NCBI GenBank assembly: GCA_045649645.1
Contig: JAZRQH010000172.1
Location: forward strand, 55,944-119,943
Direction: 5' to 3'
Origin: RGIG7300 sp045649645
GTDB taxonomy: Bacteria > Bacillota > Clostridia > Oscillospirales > CAG-272
Length of the DNA stretch: 64,000 bases
A program made the translations under genes and the position numbers. This document shows, in pieces, positions 34,414-42,795 of this stretch. How positions within the stretch are numbered: position 1 is the first letter of the stretch; each line of letters begins with the position of its first letter. The notes beneath the pieces were generated by a model that was given only the letters and a program-made list of their open reading frames with translations, was not told the DNA's origin and did not search any database.

Positions 34414-35128
34414 AGCGAAAACGTCCTATATACTCAGTATTACCGTCTCCTCCCTTGATGGGAGATACGATCTTATCAACAAAAACAAACCCGCATGCAG
34501 ACGCCGATTCGATGACCTTATCAACTGCGATCTGTCTTGCTTTTTCATCCTTAACAATACCGTTTTTACCGATATTCGATCTGCCAACCTCAAACTGCGG
34601 CTTGATCAGCGTTATGAGGTCAGCTCCGTTCTTGAGAACGGAAGCCAAAGCGGGGTGAATAAGCGTCTGGGAAATAAAGGAAACGTCCATAACGCAAACG
34701 TCTATCGCCTCGGAAATTATTTCCCGGGAAATATCTCTGGCATTACAACCCTCGATAGAGATCACTCTGCCATCCTTTTCAAGATCGGCATCAAGCTGCC
34801 CGTGTCCGCAGTCAACTGCGTAGACCTTAGCCGCTCCCTCCTGTAACAGACAGTCGGTAAATCCGCCTGTGGATGCACCGACGTCAAGACAGACCTTGCC
34901 GATGACGTTTAGCTTAAAGCTATCCACAGCACCCTTAAGCTTGAGACCTCCGCGACTGACATAAGGCATTACCTCGCCCCGTATCTCAATCACAGAGTCA
35001 CCTAAGCTCTTCGAAGCTTTGGTAACCTTGACACCGTCGGCGTACACAAGGCCTTCGTCTATCATATCCTGAGCCTTTTTACGACTCTTGGCTATTCCCT
35101 TTTCTACAAGGTAAAGATCAGCTCTCAT
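34376..35128 (-). CDS. tlyA: TlyA-family rRNA methyltransferase
   Basis: Predicted rRNA 2'-O-methyltransferase of the TlyA (hemolysin A) family. 250 residues. N-terminal S4 RNA-binding domain (MRADLYLVEKGIAKSRKKAQ, about residues 1-60), then an FtsJ-like Rossmann fold with KVCLDVGASTGGFTDCLLQ near residue 80 and DVSFISQTLI near residue 150. Names as hemolysin are historic. It overlaps ispA by 4 bases and nadK by 38 bases. In many Clostridia dxs lies between ispA and tlyA; it is absent here. Confidence 0.93.
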   Translation of the reverse strand: MRADLYLVEKGIAKSRKKAQDMIDEGLVYADGVKVTKASKSLGDSVIEIRGEVMPYVSRGGLKLKGAVDSFKLNVIGKVCLDVGASTGGFTDCLLQEGAAKVYAVDCGHGQLDADLEKDGRVISIEGCNARDISREIISEAIDVCVMDVSFISQTLIHPALASVLKNGADLITLIKPQFEVGRSNIGKNGIVKDEKARQIAVDKVIESASACGFVFVDKIVSPIKGGDGNTEYIGRFRYEGCCNSQQTEG

Positions 35129-36012
35129 TTATTACGGTTCAAAAGATAATCCGCAAAATCACAAAGAATCTCACTGTTCGGAAAATCCTTGATCACTGAT
35201 TTTGCTTCCTCGGTAAGCTTTCTTGCCTCCTCAAACGCCTTTTCCACAGACATAAAGGTCATAAACGTGGTCTTGTTCTGCTCTTCATCGCTTCCGATAG
35301 GCTTGCCGAATATCTCCTCATCGCCTATTTTATCAAGGATATCATCTATTATCTGGAAAGCAAGACCTATACAGGACGCATATTTGTCAGCTGCCTCGTA
35401 TTTTGTGCTATCGCACTTATCACCTGCCGCAAGGCAACCTAAAAGGGATGCGCATCTTATAAGACAGCCTGTCTTTCTGGCGTGGAGGTATTTAAGTGTA
35501 TCCATATCTATACTCTTGCCCTCAGAAATAAGGTCGATCTGCTGACCGCCCACCATGCCCATAGGACCTGACATAGAAGCAAGAAGATTGATCGCCTTAA
35601 CGGTATTCTCGGCAGAAACGAGCTTGTTAGCTGAGGCAACCTCGAAGGCATAAGTCAGAAGTGCGTCGCCGCAGAGAAGCGCGTTTGCTTCACCGAACTT
35701 AACGTGATTGGTAGGCTTACCGCGGCGAAGTGTATCGTTATCCATACAAGGAAGATCGTCATGCACCAAGGAATAAGAATGGATACATTCAATAGCTACC
35801 GCAAAAGGCAGAACCGCCGCATCCTCACCGCCCCAGAGCCTGGAGAACTCAAGTGCAAGGAAGGGTCTGACACGCTTTCCGCCGTCAAGTACACCGTAAC
35901 GCATCGCATCAAAAAGCACGGGGTACTTATCGTCATTAATCGAAAAATATTTTTCAAGAGTGCGCTCCATAAGGGCCGCATCGTCATTTATTCTTTTCTT
36001 TAAATCACTCAT
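35125..36012 (-). CDS. ispA: Polyprenyl synthetase (farnesyl/geranyl diphosphate synthase)
   Basis: Condenses isopentenyl diphosphate with allylic diphosphates to make farnesyl diphosphate, precursor of undecaprenyl and other isoprenoids. 295 residues. First Asp-rich motif in SLVHDDLPCMDNDTLRRGKP near residue 85 (two-residue insert typical of bacterial FPP synthase), second in QIIDDILDKIGDEE near residue 220, and GGKRVRPFL near residue 45. Chain length cannot be fixed from sequence alone. Between xseB (8-base overlap) and tlyA (4-base overlap). Confidence 0.94.
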   Translation of the reverse strand: MSDLKKRINDDAALMERTLEKYFSINDDKYPVLFDAMRYGVLDGGKRVRPFLALEFSRLWGGEDAAVLPFAVAIECIHSYSLVHDDLPCMDNDTLRRGKPTNHVKFGEANALLCGDALLTYAFEVASANKLVSAENTVKAINLLASMSGPMGMVGGQQIDLISEGKSIDMDTLKYLHARKTGCLIRCASLLGCLAAGDKCDSTKYEAADKYASCIGLAFQIIDDILDKIGDEEIFGKPIGSDEEQNKTTFMTFMSVEKAFEEARKLTEEAKSVIKDFPNSEILCDFADYLLNRNK

Positions 36013-36208
36013 TTGTCTGCTCCTTGGTCAAAACCGTGATCTTCATCTGCGCCTCGTCAAGCTCCTTTGTGCAGGAACGTACAAGGGCCGTCCCCTCCTC
36101 AAAGAGCGCAAGGGACTTATCAAGCTCTGCGTCCGAGGATTCAAGAGTTCTGACTATTTCTTCAAGACGCTTGAGATTCTGCTCAAAGGTCTTTTTATTT
36201 TCATCCAT
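36005..36208 (-). CDS. xseB: Exodeoxyribonuclease VII small subunit
   Basis: Small helical subunit that partners XseA in degrading single-stranded DNA. 67 residues, normal for the family. FEQNLKRLEEIVRTLESSDA is the conserved N-terminal helix and ALFEEGTALVRSCTKELDEA the second. Overlaps xseA upstream by 8 bases and ispA downstream by 8 bases. Confidence 0.95.
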   Translation of the reverse strand: MDENKKTFEQNLKRLEEIVRTLESSDAELDKSLALFEEGTALVRSCTKELDEAQMKITVLTKEQTNE

Positions 36209-37493
36209 TATTTTTCTCCTTTATCTCGACAGCTTCGGCAACAATAATACCGTCGCTGACATTAAGGCTTAATCTATCACCGATATCAACATTTTCAACA
36301 GACTTAACGAGCGCTCCGTCGTCATCAAACACGGCACTGTAGCCTCTTGATATGACCGACATAGGGTTGAGAGCTTCCAATTTAGCGGTCAGGCGTACGT
36401 AATCGGTTCTGCTTTTTTCGTAAATATATCTGATATCGCTGTATAGCGATATTTCTGCGTTGGATATCTTGCTTGCCCTGTTGTCGATAATACGATGCAT
36501 GCTTGCGCACAGCTTATCGCGCATACGTTCTGTATACAGACGTTTATCGTCAACGAGATTCAACGGAGACTGCAGCACTCTGTTTTTAGAGCATTTTTCA
36601 ACCTTAAGTCTGTACGAGGATATGCGCAGAGAAAGGTTGTTCTCCATCTTCTTGACAACGTTGCCAAGCTGACGCTTAAGGTCCCTTACGTCGGGCACCG
36701 CAAGCTCTGCTGCCGCCGAGGGTGTCGGTGCACGAAGATCGCTTACAAAATCGCAGATCGTAAAATCAGTCTCGTGTCCTACAGCAGAAATTACAGGTAT
36801 GGGACATTCAAATATCTTCCTTGCAAGCTTTTCCGAATTAAATGACCACAGATCCTCTATCGATCCACCGCCTCTACCGATTATTATGGTGTCAACGTTT
36901 CTCTTTTTTGAAAAATATTCAATACCTCTGCAAAGATCCTCCTCGGCATCCTTACCCTGCACAAGGCTCGGGTACAGTATCATCTCAGCTATCGGGTATC
37001 TGCGGGATAATATGTTCCTTATATCCTGTATAGCCGCACCGGTTTCAGAGGTTATAACACCAATGGACCTCGGATATCTTGGTATTGCTTTCTTTCGTGA
37101 GGCATCAAACAGACCCTCCTCAGCAAGCTTCTTTTTTGTCTCTTCAAACTTGAGATATAGATCGCCGATACCGTCCGCATCAAGCTTATCTACGTAAAAT
37201 ATGAACTGTCCGTCGCGGACAAACATCGATACTCTGCCATGGGCAGTTACCTTCATACCGTCCTTAGGAACGAAGGTAAGCTTAGAAGCATAGGAAGAAA
37301 ACATCACACAACGGACCTGTGCATCTTCATCCTTTATTGAAAAGTAAAAATGCCCGCTTTTATAGTGGTTTGTAAAATTGGATATCTCACCTCTTATATT
37401 GACCGAAGCCAGATAAGAGTTACCTTCAACTATTCTTTTTACAAAATCGTTAAGCGCCTTAACGCTCAGAACAGTATTATCGGAAAAGTTCAT
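36201..37493 (-). CDS. xseA: Exodeoxyribonuclease VII large subunit
   Basis: Catalytic subunit of ExoVII. 430 residues. N-terminal OB-fold (about 20-100: VNIRGEISNFTNHYKSGHFY), the catalytic domain with IGVITSETGAAIQDIRNILS near residue 140, IIGRGGGSIEDLWSFN near residue 195 and AVGHETDFTICDFVSDLRAP near residue 235, then a long coiled-coil region (about 265-370) and a short C-terminal segment. Start overlaps the end of the TsaD-like gene by 17 bases. Confidence 0.96.
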   Translation of the reverse strand: MNFSDNTVLSVKALNDFVKRIVEGNSYLASVNIRGEISNFTNHYKSGHFYFSIKDEDAQVRCVMFSSYASKLTFVPKDGMKVTAHGRVSMFVRDGQFIFYVDKLDADGIGDLYLKFEETKKKLAEEGLFDASRKKAIPRYPRSIGVITSETGAAIQDIRNILSRRYPIAEMILYPSLVQGKDAEEDLCRGIEYFSKKRNVDTIIIGRGGGSIEDLWSFNSEKLARKIFECPIPVISAVGHETDFTICDFVSDLRAPTPSAAAELAVPDVRDLKRQLGNVVKKMENNLSLRISSYRLKVEKCSKNRVLQSPLNLVDDKRLYTERMRDKLCASMHRIIDNRASKISNAEISLYSDIRYIYEKSRTDYVRLTAKLEALNPMSVISRGYSAVFDDDGALVKSVENVDIGDRLSLNVSDGIIVAEAVEIKEKNNG

Positions 37494-38397
37494 CTTTCAA
37501 TTTATCATACGTAAGCAACGCAGTGCCCGCTGCATTGTCCGAGGAATATGCAGGCTCGGCAAAATATGCTCCGTACTTTTGCTTAAAATAATTTTTAATT
37601 TGTTTGTTGCTCATAACACCGCCCGAATACACCAAGGGTAAGCCGGAGTAGTCGGCAAGTAGATTTTCGGTCATCTTATCAAGTGTACGGAGAACAAAAT
37701 CTATTGTAAAGGACGCTACGTCCTCTTTTGAAGCTCCGTCCTTATACATCTTTGATGCAAGGTTTTCAAGTCCTGACATATTACAGTCGTAGCCCTTGAC
37801 GCTTATCTTACACTTGTCAGCGTTTCCGTTTTCGGAAAGCTTTTCAAGCTGGGCACCGCACGGAAAGGACAGACCCATCATAACGCCCACACGGTCGATC
37901 GCCTGACCCGCAGTCAGATCGTTTGTGCCGCCGATGAGCTTTATATCACCGTTCTTTACGTGAAGCACCTCAGTGGTACCGCCCGACAGATGAAATGCAA
38001 GATATTCTCTGCCCAAAAGATGCTCCGCCTCAGCTGAATACAGTGCCGCTCTTATATGTCCTCTCTGATGAGAAAAAGCAACACAGGGTATATCAAGCAA
38101 AGCGGCAAGTGACTGTGCATAAGCTTTGCCGCAAAGAAAGCAAGGCATATATGAGCCCTCGTTGTCTCTGGGATAAGCGCTGTAACCAACAGCGCAGATG
38201 TCCGCTTTACCTAACATGCGTGCTACCTCAGGCAGGTTAACGGTATGAGCAAAAACAGCATCACTCTGTCTTAAACCTCTTTCTCCTGCCTTTACGGGTA
38301 AAAGCATCTTTTGATTCGAGACGATCTTACCATCAGAGGAGCAAAGCGCCATAGAGGTAGTATAGTTACTGGTATCTATACCGAGTATATAACTCAT
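37477..38397 (-). CDS. TsaD/Kae1-like paralog (peptidase M22 family)
   Basis: 306-residue ASKHA-fold protein related to the tRNA t6A enzyme TsaD (Kae1/YgjD). It starts ILGIDTSNYTTSMAL, has the phosphate-loop text FHLSGGTTEVLHV near residue 135 and PLVYSGGVMSNKQIKNYF near residue 260. The metal-binding HxxGH motif is FSHQRGHIRAAL near residue 108, where true TsaD proteins carry HLEGH or similar; the protein is also shorter than TsaD (about 335-340). It is probably a clostridial paralog rather than the t6A enzyme itself. It starts directly after the nusB stop and overlaps xseA. Confidence 0.8.
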   Translation of the reverse strand: MSYILGIDTSNYTTSMALCSSDGKIVSNQKMLLPVKAGERGLRQSDAVFAHTVNLPEVARMLGKADICAVGYSAYPRDNEGSYMPCFLCGKAYAQSLAALLDIPCVAFSHQRGHIRAALYSAEAEHLLGREYLAFHLSGGTTEVLHVKNGDIKLIGGTNDLTAGQAIDRVGVMMGLSFPCGAQLEKLSENGNADKCKISVKGYDCNMSGLENLASKMYKDGASKEDVASFTIDFVLRTLDKMTENLLADYSGLPLVYSGGVMSNKQIKNYFKQKYGAYFAEPAYSSDNAAGTALLTYDKLKDELFR

Positions 38398-38805
38398 TTA
38401 TCCCTTCAAACCCTTGTTGGAAGCAACGGTATTGAGAACACCGTTGACAAACTTAGGCGCCTTTTCATCGTCGTATTTCTTTGCAAGCTCTACGGCCTCG
38501 TTGATAGAAACCGCAAAGGGCACGTCCTTAAGATTGAGCATCTCGTAAACAGAAATACGCATTATATTAAGAACCACCTTTGATAAGCGGGAGAGTTTCC
38601 AGCCCTTGGCGGTAGCAGCGATCTCTGCATCAAGAGATTCCTTATTTTCAAGAACGCCAAAGAACACAGTCTTTAAATATTCATCGTCCTCGTAACCGCC
38701 TATTTCAAGAGCACTTGCGTAAAACTCTTTGAAATCCTCATCAACCTTAAAATCTGCTTCGAACAGCATTATAAATGCTGCTTCTCTGTATCCGCGTCTG
38801 TCCAT
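38398..38805 (-). CDS. nusB: Transcription antitermination factor NusB
   Basis: RNA-binding antitermination factor for rRNA operons, acting with NusE/S10. 135 residues, all-helical. Conserved segments: REAAFIMLFEADF at the start, ISVYEMLNLKDVPFAVSINE near residue 90 and AVELAKKYDDEKAPKFVNGV followed by LNTVA near residue 108. First gene of the 14-gene minus cluster; a strong promoter lies 38-66 bases upstream. Here it is not preceded by the asp23 or spoIIIA genes that often accompany nusB. Confidence 0.95.
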   Translation of the reverse strand: MDRRGYREAAFIMLFEADFKVDEDFKEFYASALEIGGYEDDEYLKTVFFGVLENKESLDAEIAATAKGWKLSRLSKVVLNIMRISVYEMLNLKDVPFAVSINEAVELAKKYDDEKAPKFVNGVLNTVASNKGLKG

Positions 38806-38842
38806 TTGTTTCCCTTTCGGATGATATAATTATAGATAATAT

Positions 38843-38871
38843 ATTGTATAATAAAAATAACAAAATGTCAA
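38843..38871 (-). promoter_or_regulatory. Sigma-A promoter for the nusB-dnaE cluster
   Basis: -35 TTGACA (38871-38866), 17-bp spacer, -10 TACAAT (38848-38843) on the minus strand, 38 bases before the nusB ATG. No other good promoter was seen before the dnaE-PBP gap. Confidence 0.85.
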
Positions 38872-38949
38872 CATATTTATACAGTATATACCGAATATTC
38901 TGTATATAATTAAAAATTTATAAAAACTTAATACTATTTGAGATAATTG

Positions 38950-38958
38950 TGCTATAAT
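38950..38958 (+). promoter_or_regulatory. Extended -10 promoter for the small membrane protein gene
   Basis: TATAAT at 38953-38958 with a TG one base upstream (extended -10); no good -35 at 17 bp. It lies 29 bases before the ATG at 38988 and faces away from nusB. Confidence 0.55.
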
Positions 38959-38987
38959 GTATACATCAAACAGTAAAGGACAATGAA

Positions 38988-39392
38988 ATGAAACATATCA
39001 AATCTTTATTAACTAACGTACTCTTCCCTGCCTCTTTTTTCTTTACCTTATACAGTATTTTCATTTATCTTGTAAACTCTTCCGCCGATGGCGGCAAAGA
39101 CCTGTTGAAGAAATTTTTATTAGTTTTATCCTATTGCCTTATTATCGCATTGGCAAATAATATATTCAAAACAGAGCTTTCCATCTTAATTAAAGTCGTT
39201 ATACACTATCTGGCATTCCTTCTGCCCCTCATCGGTATTGTCGTTATAATCGGCAACAACGGTGCAATCGGCGGCGTGTTTATGGTAGTAACGGTTGTCT
39301 ATGCAATAGTCGCAACCCCAATACTTCTGATCCGTACGGTCCTCAATAAGAAAGAAAATGAGGAGCAGAAATACGACAGTCAGTTTAAATAA
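38988..39392 (+). CDS. Small four-TM membrane protein of unknown function
   Basis: 134 residues with four hydrophobic segments (about residues 8-28, 42-58, 66-86 and 94-114) and a charged C-terminal tail (NKKENEEQKYDSQFK). Size and layout recall the DUF3021 family, but I do not see a decisive motif. AAAGGA precedes the ATG by 7 bases. It is a single-gene unit: its own promoter, divergent from nusB, and a terminator that it shares with the convergent murE. Confidence 0.6.
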   Translation: MKHIKSLLTNVLFPASFFFTLYSIFIYLVNSSADGGKDLLKKFLLVLSYCLIIALANNIFKTELSILIKVVIHYLAFLLPLIGIVVIIGNNGAIGGVFMVVTVVYAIVATPILLIRTVLNKKENEEQKYDSQFK

Positions 39393-39400
39393 AACAAGAA

Positions 39401-39430
39401 AAGAGCTATCAAACGATAGCTCTTATTTTT
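39401..39430. terminator. Bidirectional terminator overlapping the murE 3' end
   Basis: Stem AAGAGCTATC / GATAGCTCTT with loop AAAC, followed on plus by ATTTTTTG and on minus by TTCTTGTTTT. The murE stop codon (39409-39411) lies inside the hairpin, so the last murE codons form one arm. Confidence 0.88.
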
Positions 39431-40827
39431 TGTGCTGTCTTAACAACAATATCATACTCGCTAAACGGAACCTTTTCATTACCTATAAGCTGATAATCCT
39501 CGTGTCCCTTTCCCGCAAGAAGAATTACGTCGCCTGCCTTTGCGTTTGCAACGGCATATTCAACCGCTTCTGTGCGGTCAGCGAAGCGAAGATAAGGTGT
39601 CTCACCGAGAAAACTGCATATCTCGTCAATTATCTTATTGGGATCCTCGTTTCCGGGGTTGTCACTTGTAACGATGGCAAGATCAGCATATTCTCTTGCT
39701 ACCTCGGCAAGCTCCTTACGGCGAAGCTGAGTACGGTCACCCACCGAGCCGAACAAAACGATAAGACGCTCGGGCTCGTATTCTCTGATCGTTTTAAGAA
39801 CACTTTCGAGGCTAAGTCCGTTATGAGCGTAGTCAATAATAACGGTAGCATCAGGCAAAGCATCAACGATCTCAAATCTGCCCTTAACTCTTGTTGTAGG
39901 CAGATATTTTATTATCTGAGCGGATGTAACACCGCACTGCAGGCAAACGGTATATGCACATAGCGCGTTATATACACTGTATATACCGGGGGTGGCTATC
40001 TTAAGCTCTGTTATAACGTCGTTATAACGGCATTTGAATTTAACACCAAGACAGCCCGATTCTGACCATCGGTCAATATCATAGGCGCAACAATCACCGT
40101 CTTTAACGGAATAGGTTATGACCTTTCCCGCAGCCGCTTTGATCATATACGAAGCGTCATCGTCATCGCAATTTACGACAGATACCTTGCTTCTTGCAAA
40201 AAGACCTGCTTTGCAGGTGCGATATTCGTCGTAATCAGCATGCTCACCCTCACCGATGTGGTCGGGTGAAAGGTTTGTAAATACACCTACGTCAAACTCA
40301 ATGCCGTGGATACGGTTAAGCTTGACCGCCTGAGAGGAAACCTCCATAACGCAGTGATCGCAACCTGCGTTGACCATATCGTTAAAAGACTTGTACAACT
40401 CGTAGCTTTCGGGGGTAGTGTTGACCGTAGGAGTACGAACGCCGTTTATAATAATGCCGTTGGTGCCTATAACAGCAGCATTTTTGCCGCTTATGTTAAG
40501 TATCTGTGCAATTATATTAGACGTTGTTGTCTTGCCCTTGGTGCCCGTGATGCCTATTATCCTGAGCTTTTGGTCAGGGTAATCAAAGAACTGCCGTGAA
40601 AGCTCAGCAAGCGTGATCCTTGTATCCTCTGTAATGATCACTTTGGCATCCTCGGGGAGAGAAAGCTCCTTTTGTGCAAAAAAGAGTCTTGTTCCCTTGT
40701 CGTATGCCATCTGTGCAAATTTGTGGCCGTCGCTCTTGGCACCTACCAAACAGACAAAGGCGGTATCGGGCGCCGCCTTTCTTGAATCATATATAATATC
40801 TCTTATTCCAAAAAGATCATACTTCAT
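39409..40827 (-). CDS. murE: UDP-MurNAc-tripeptide synthetase MurE, atypical amino-acid motif
   Basis: Mur ligase adding the third residue of the peptidoglycan stem. 472 residues from MKYDLFGIRD. ATP loop IIGITGTKGKTTTSNIIAQI near residue 95; central domain with EVSSQAVKLNRIHGIEFD; C-terminal domain with GSVGDRTQLRRKEL. The substrate-selecting motif is DNPG (TSDNPGNEDP near residue 390) rather than the DNPR of meso-DAP enzymes; Lys-adding S. aureus MurE has DNPA. The GKGHEDYQ motif, however, is of the common form. The ATG at 40827 is best spaced from GAGGAA; it overlaps the racemase gene by 11 bases. Last gene of the eight-gene operon. Confidence 0.93.
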   Translation of the reverse strand: MKYDLFGIRDIIYDSRKAAPDTAFVCLVGAKSDGHKFAQMAYDKGTRLFFAQKELSLPEDAKVIITEDTRITLAELSRQFFDYPDQKLRIIGITGTKGKTTTSNIIAQILNISGKNAAVIGTNGIIINGVRTPTVNTTPESYELYKSFNDMVNAGCDHCVMEVSSQAVKLNRIHGIEFDVGVFTNLSPDHIGEGEHADYDEYRTCKAGLFARSKVSVVNCDDDDASYMIKAAAGKVITYSVKDGDCCAYDIDRWSESGCLGVKFKCRYNDVITELKIATPGIYSVYNALCAYTVCLQCGVTSAQIIKYLPTTRVKGRFEIVDALPDATVIIDYAHNGLSLESVLKTIREYEPERLIVLFGSVGDRTQLRRKELAEVAREYADLAIVTSDNPGNEDPNKIIDEICSFLGETPYLRFADRTEAVEYAVANAKAGDVILLAGKGHEDYQLIGNEKVPFSEYDIVVKTAQKIRAIV

Positions 40828-41551
40828 CATCAAATTCCTCAAAGCCGATAGGCTTCTTACCGCAATACTGAATAGACCTCCATGCCAGTATCTCAAGAGC
40901 ATCTACGTAAAAGCTGTCTAGATCGTACTGACGCTTAATAAGCGAAAGCTCGGTGCAGCCGAGAATGATACGGTCACAGCCCGCTTTGGTAAGCTCGCGG
41001 GAAACCTTACGGAAGCTATCCATATTCACAGGCTTACCCTGCTTGACCGAGCCGTAGATAATATCCATAACTCTTGCCTGATTTTCGGGAGACGGTGTTA
41101 CACACTCAATACCGTATTGCTTAGCCATCTTTTGATAGGTCTCGGTCGATACGGTACCGTCTGTCGCCATGATACCGATCTTTTCATCACCCTTGCCATG
41201 GCAAAAACGAACGGTCTCCTCGATGATGTTTATGATCGGTACAGTTATATTATCCTGGATCTCGCGGTAAAAATAATGCGCCGTGTTGCAGGGGATTGCG
41301 ATCACGTCAGCTCCGATGCTGATAAGCTTACGGGCATCGGCGATCATACGACCGGCGGGATTTTCGCTGTTCTTACCGAGAATATAGCCTGTACGGTCGG
41401 GGGTCGTTGCACCGCTGGATATAACAATGTCAATATGATCCTGATCACAGGAAGCATCGGTATGCTCGGTTATCATTTCATAAAAATATGCAGTTGACAT
41501 TGGACCAAGCCCGCCTAATATGCCGAGGAGCTTGCTGTTATCGTCTTTCAT
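40817..41551 (-). CDS. Aspartate/glutamate racemase family protein, probable aspartate racemase
   Basis: PLP-independent racemase, 244 residues. The two catalytic cysteines sit in the expected places: AIPCNTAHYFYREIQ near residue 85 and IILGCTELSLI near residue 198, with LGILGGLGPMSTAYFY at the N-terminus typical of the aspartate racemase branch (RacD/RacX) rather than MurI. It would supply D-Asp (or another D-amino acid). Gene order strongly favours D-Asp: an ATP-grasp D-aspartate-ligase-like gene lies 15 bases upstream and murE overlaps downstream. Confidence 0.88.
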   Translation of the reverse strand: MKDDNSKLLGILGGLGPMSTAYFYEMITEHTDASCDQDHIDIVISSGATTPDRTGYILGKNSENPAGRMIADARKLISIGADVIAIPCNTAHYFYREIQDNITVPIINIIEETVRFCHGKGDEKIGIMATDGTVSTETYQKMAKQYGIECVTPSPENQARVMDIIYGSVKQGKPVNMDSFRKVSRELTKAGCDRIILGCTELSLIKRQYDLDSFYVDALEILAWRSIQYCGKKPIGFEEFDDEV

Positions 41552-41566
41552 TATATACCTACTTAG

Positions 41567-42775
41567 TTATATCTTATAATATGTCTTGAACTTCTTTATA
41601 TGGTTATGCTCGTGAATATTTACAAAGCCCCAGCGCTTAAGGTTGCCCTTAAGGTCAAACTTATATCTCATCGAGGAATAAGCCTTCTTAGCTTTGATGA
41701 GGCTCTTAACCTTAGCCTTTTCAGCATCGGTAATATAGTTATAAACAACCTTATCGGGAACGTAACGCCAGTATATCTCGTTAGAGTTGAATTTTGTTTC
41801 GCTGAAGGGGACGTTAAGAACTCTGTCCTCAACTATCTGTTTAGCAATATTGTTGCCACTGGCAGTAACGTAGTAGTTACTTCTTCCCTGTCTTACGTTG
41901 ATCTCAAAGGCCTTGTACTGACCGTCACGGCAGTCGTACTTGATATCGAAGTTGGAATAACCAACAAAGTGAATATCCTCAAGGAACTTCTTCATCTTCT
42001 GCATTATTTCGTCGTTACGCTCGGTAACGATAGCGCAGTGGTTACCCAGACCCTTGGGAGTATGCTCCTCAAGAAGAACGTGACCCAGGCACATCATACG
42101 AACGTTGGCGTCCTTATCGGAATAAGAAGTAAGTACGTACATGCTGTTATCGTTTCCGGGGATGGTATCCTGAAGGATTATCTTATCAGGATAACCGGAC
42201 GCATAAATGTCGTCTACTATCTTCTGCGCCTCTTCCTTGGATTTTGCACGATAAACCTTTTTCATGCCTGCGAACTCGTGTTTCCAGTAAAGCACTGAGC
42301 TGGAGGGCTTAACTATGATAGGATAGTCAAATCCGATATCATCAAGACTGTCCCCCTTAGCAATAACCTTAGTCTTGGGATAAGGAATACCGTACTTTTC
42401 ACAGTATTCGTAGAAATGCTCCTTCAGGGTTATCTCGTCGATAAGCTCCTTTGTGGTATAGGGAGCGATATATTCGGGAGCAAGCTTATCCTTGTTAGCG
42501 ATGATAAGGGAGACGTAGTCGTCGGTACAGCCCATAACTATAAGCTTTTCGCCCTTATGCTCCTTTGCAAAATCATTAAGCACCTGTACCATCTTTTCAG
42601 AGGTATCAAAGTCAGGGATCGCTGTGAACTTAACGATTTTTGAATTCATTGTTGCACCGATAGCGTATCTGCCGAAGGCATGGCTGATAACACCATACTC
42701 CTCGTGAAATGCTCTTGCAACGTTATAACAGTTAAGGTCTGCGCCAAGCAGTACCGGTGTGATCTTTTCTTTCAT
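41567..42775 (-). CDS. ATP-grasp ligase, probable D-aspartate ligase
   Basis: 402 residues. ATP-grasp fold: N-terminal domain (MKEKITPVLLGADLNCYNVA), ATP-binding segments FDYPIIVKPSSS near residue 145 and IILQDTIPGNDNSMYVL near residue 200, and the metal/ATP region FVGYSNFDIKYD...KAFEINVRQGRSNYY near residues 285-315. Length and layout resemble the D-aspartate ligase of Enterococcus faecium and Lactococcus, which adds D-Asp to the epsilon-amino group of L-Lys in UDP-MurNAc-pentapeptide; family resemblance is from memory. An in-frame ATG at 42796 overlaps the asnB stop, but AAAGAAGG is spaced for 42775. The racemase gene follows 15 bases later. Confidence 0.75.
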   Translation of the reverse strand: MKEKITPVLLGADLNCYNVARAFHEEYGVISHAFGRYAIGATMNSKIVKFTAIPDFDTSEKMVQVLNDFAKEHKGEKLIVMGCTDDYVSLIIANKDKLAPEYIAPYTTKELIDEITLKEHFYEYCEKYGIPYPKTKVIAKGDSLDDIGFDYPIIVKPSSSVLYWKHEFAGMKKVYRAKSKEEAQKIVDDIYASGYPDKIILQDTIPGNDNSMYVLTSYSDKDANVRMMCLGHVLLEEHTPKGLGNHCAIVTERNDEIMQKMKKFLEDIHFVGYSNFDIKYDCRDGQYKAFEINVRQGRSNYYVTASGNNIAKQIVEDRVLNVPFSETKFNSNEIYWRYVPDKVVYNYITDAEKAKVKSLIKAKKAYSSMRYKFDLKGNLKRWGFVNIHEHNHIKKFKTYYKI

Positions 42776-42795
42776 CAGATGACCTTCTTTACCCA

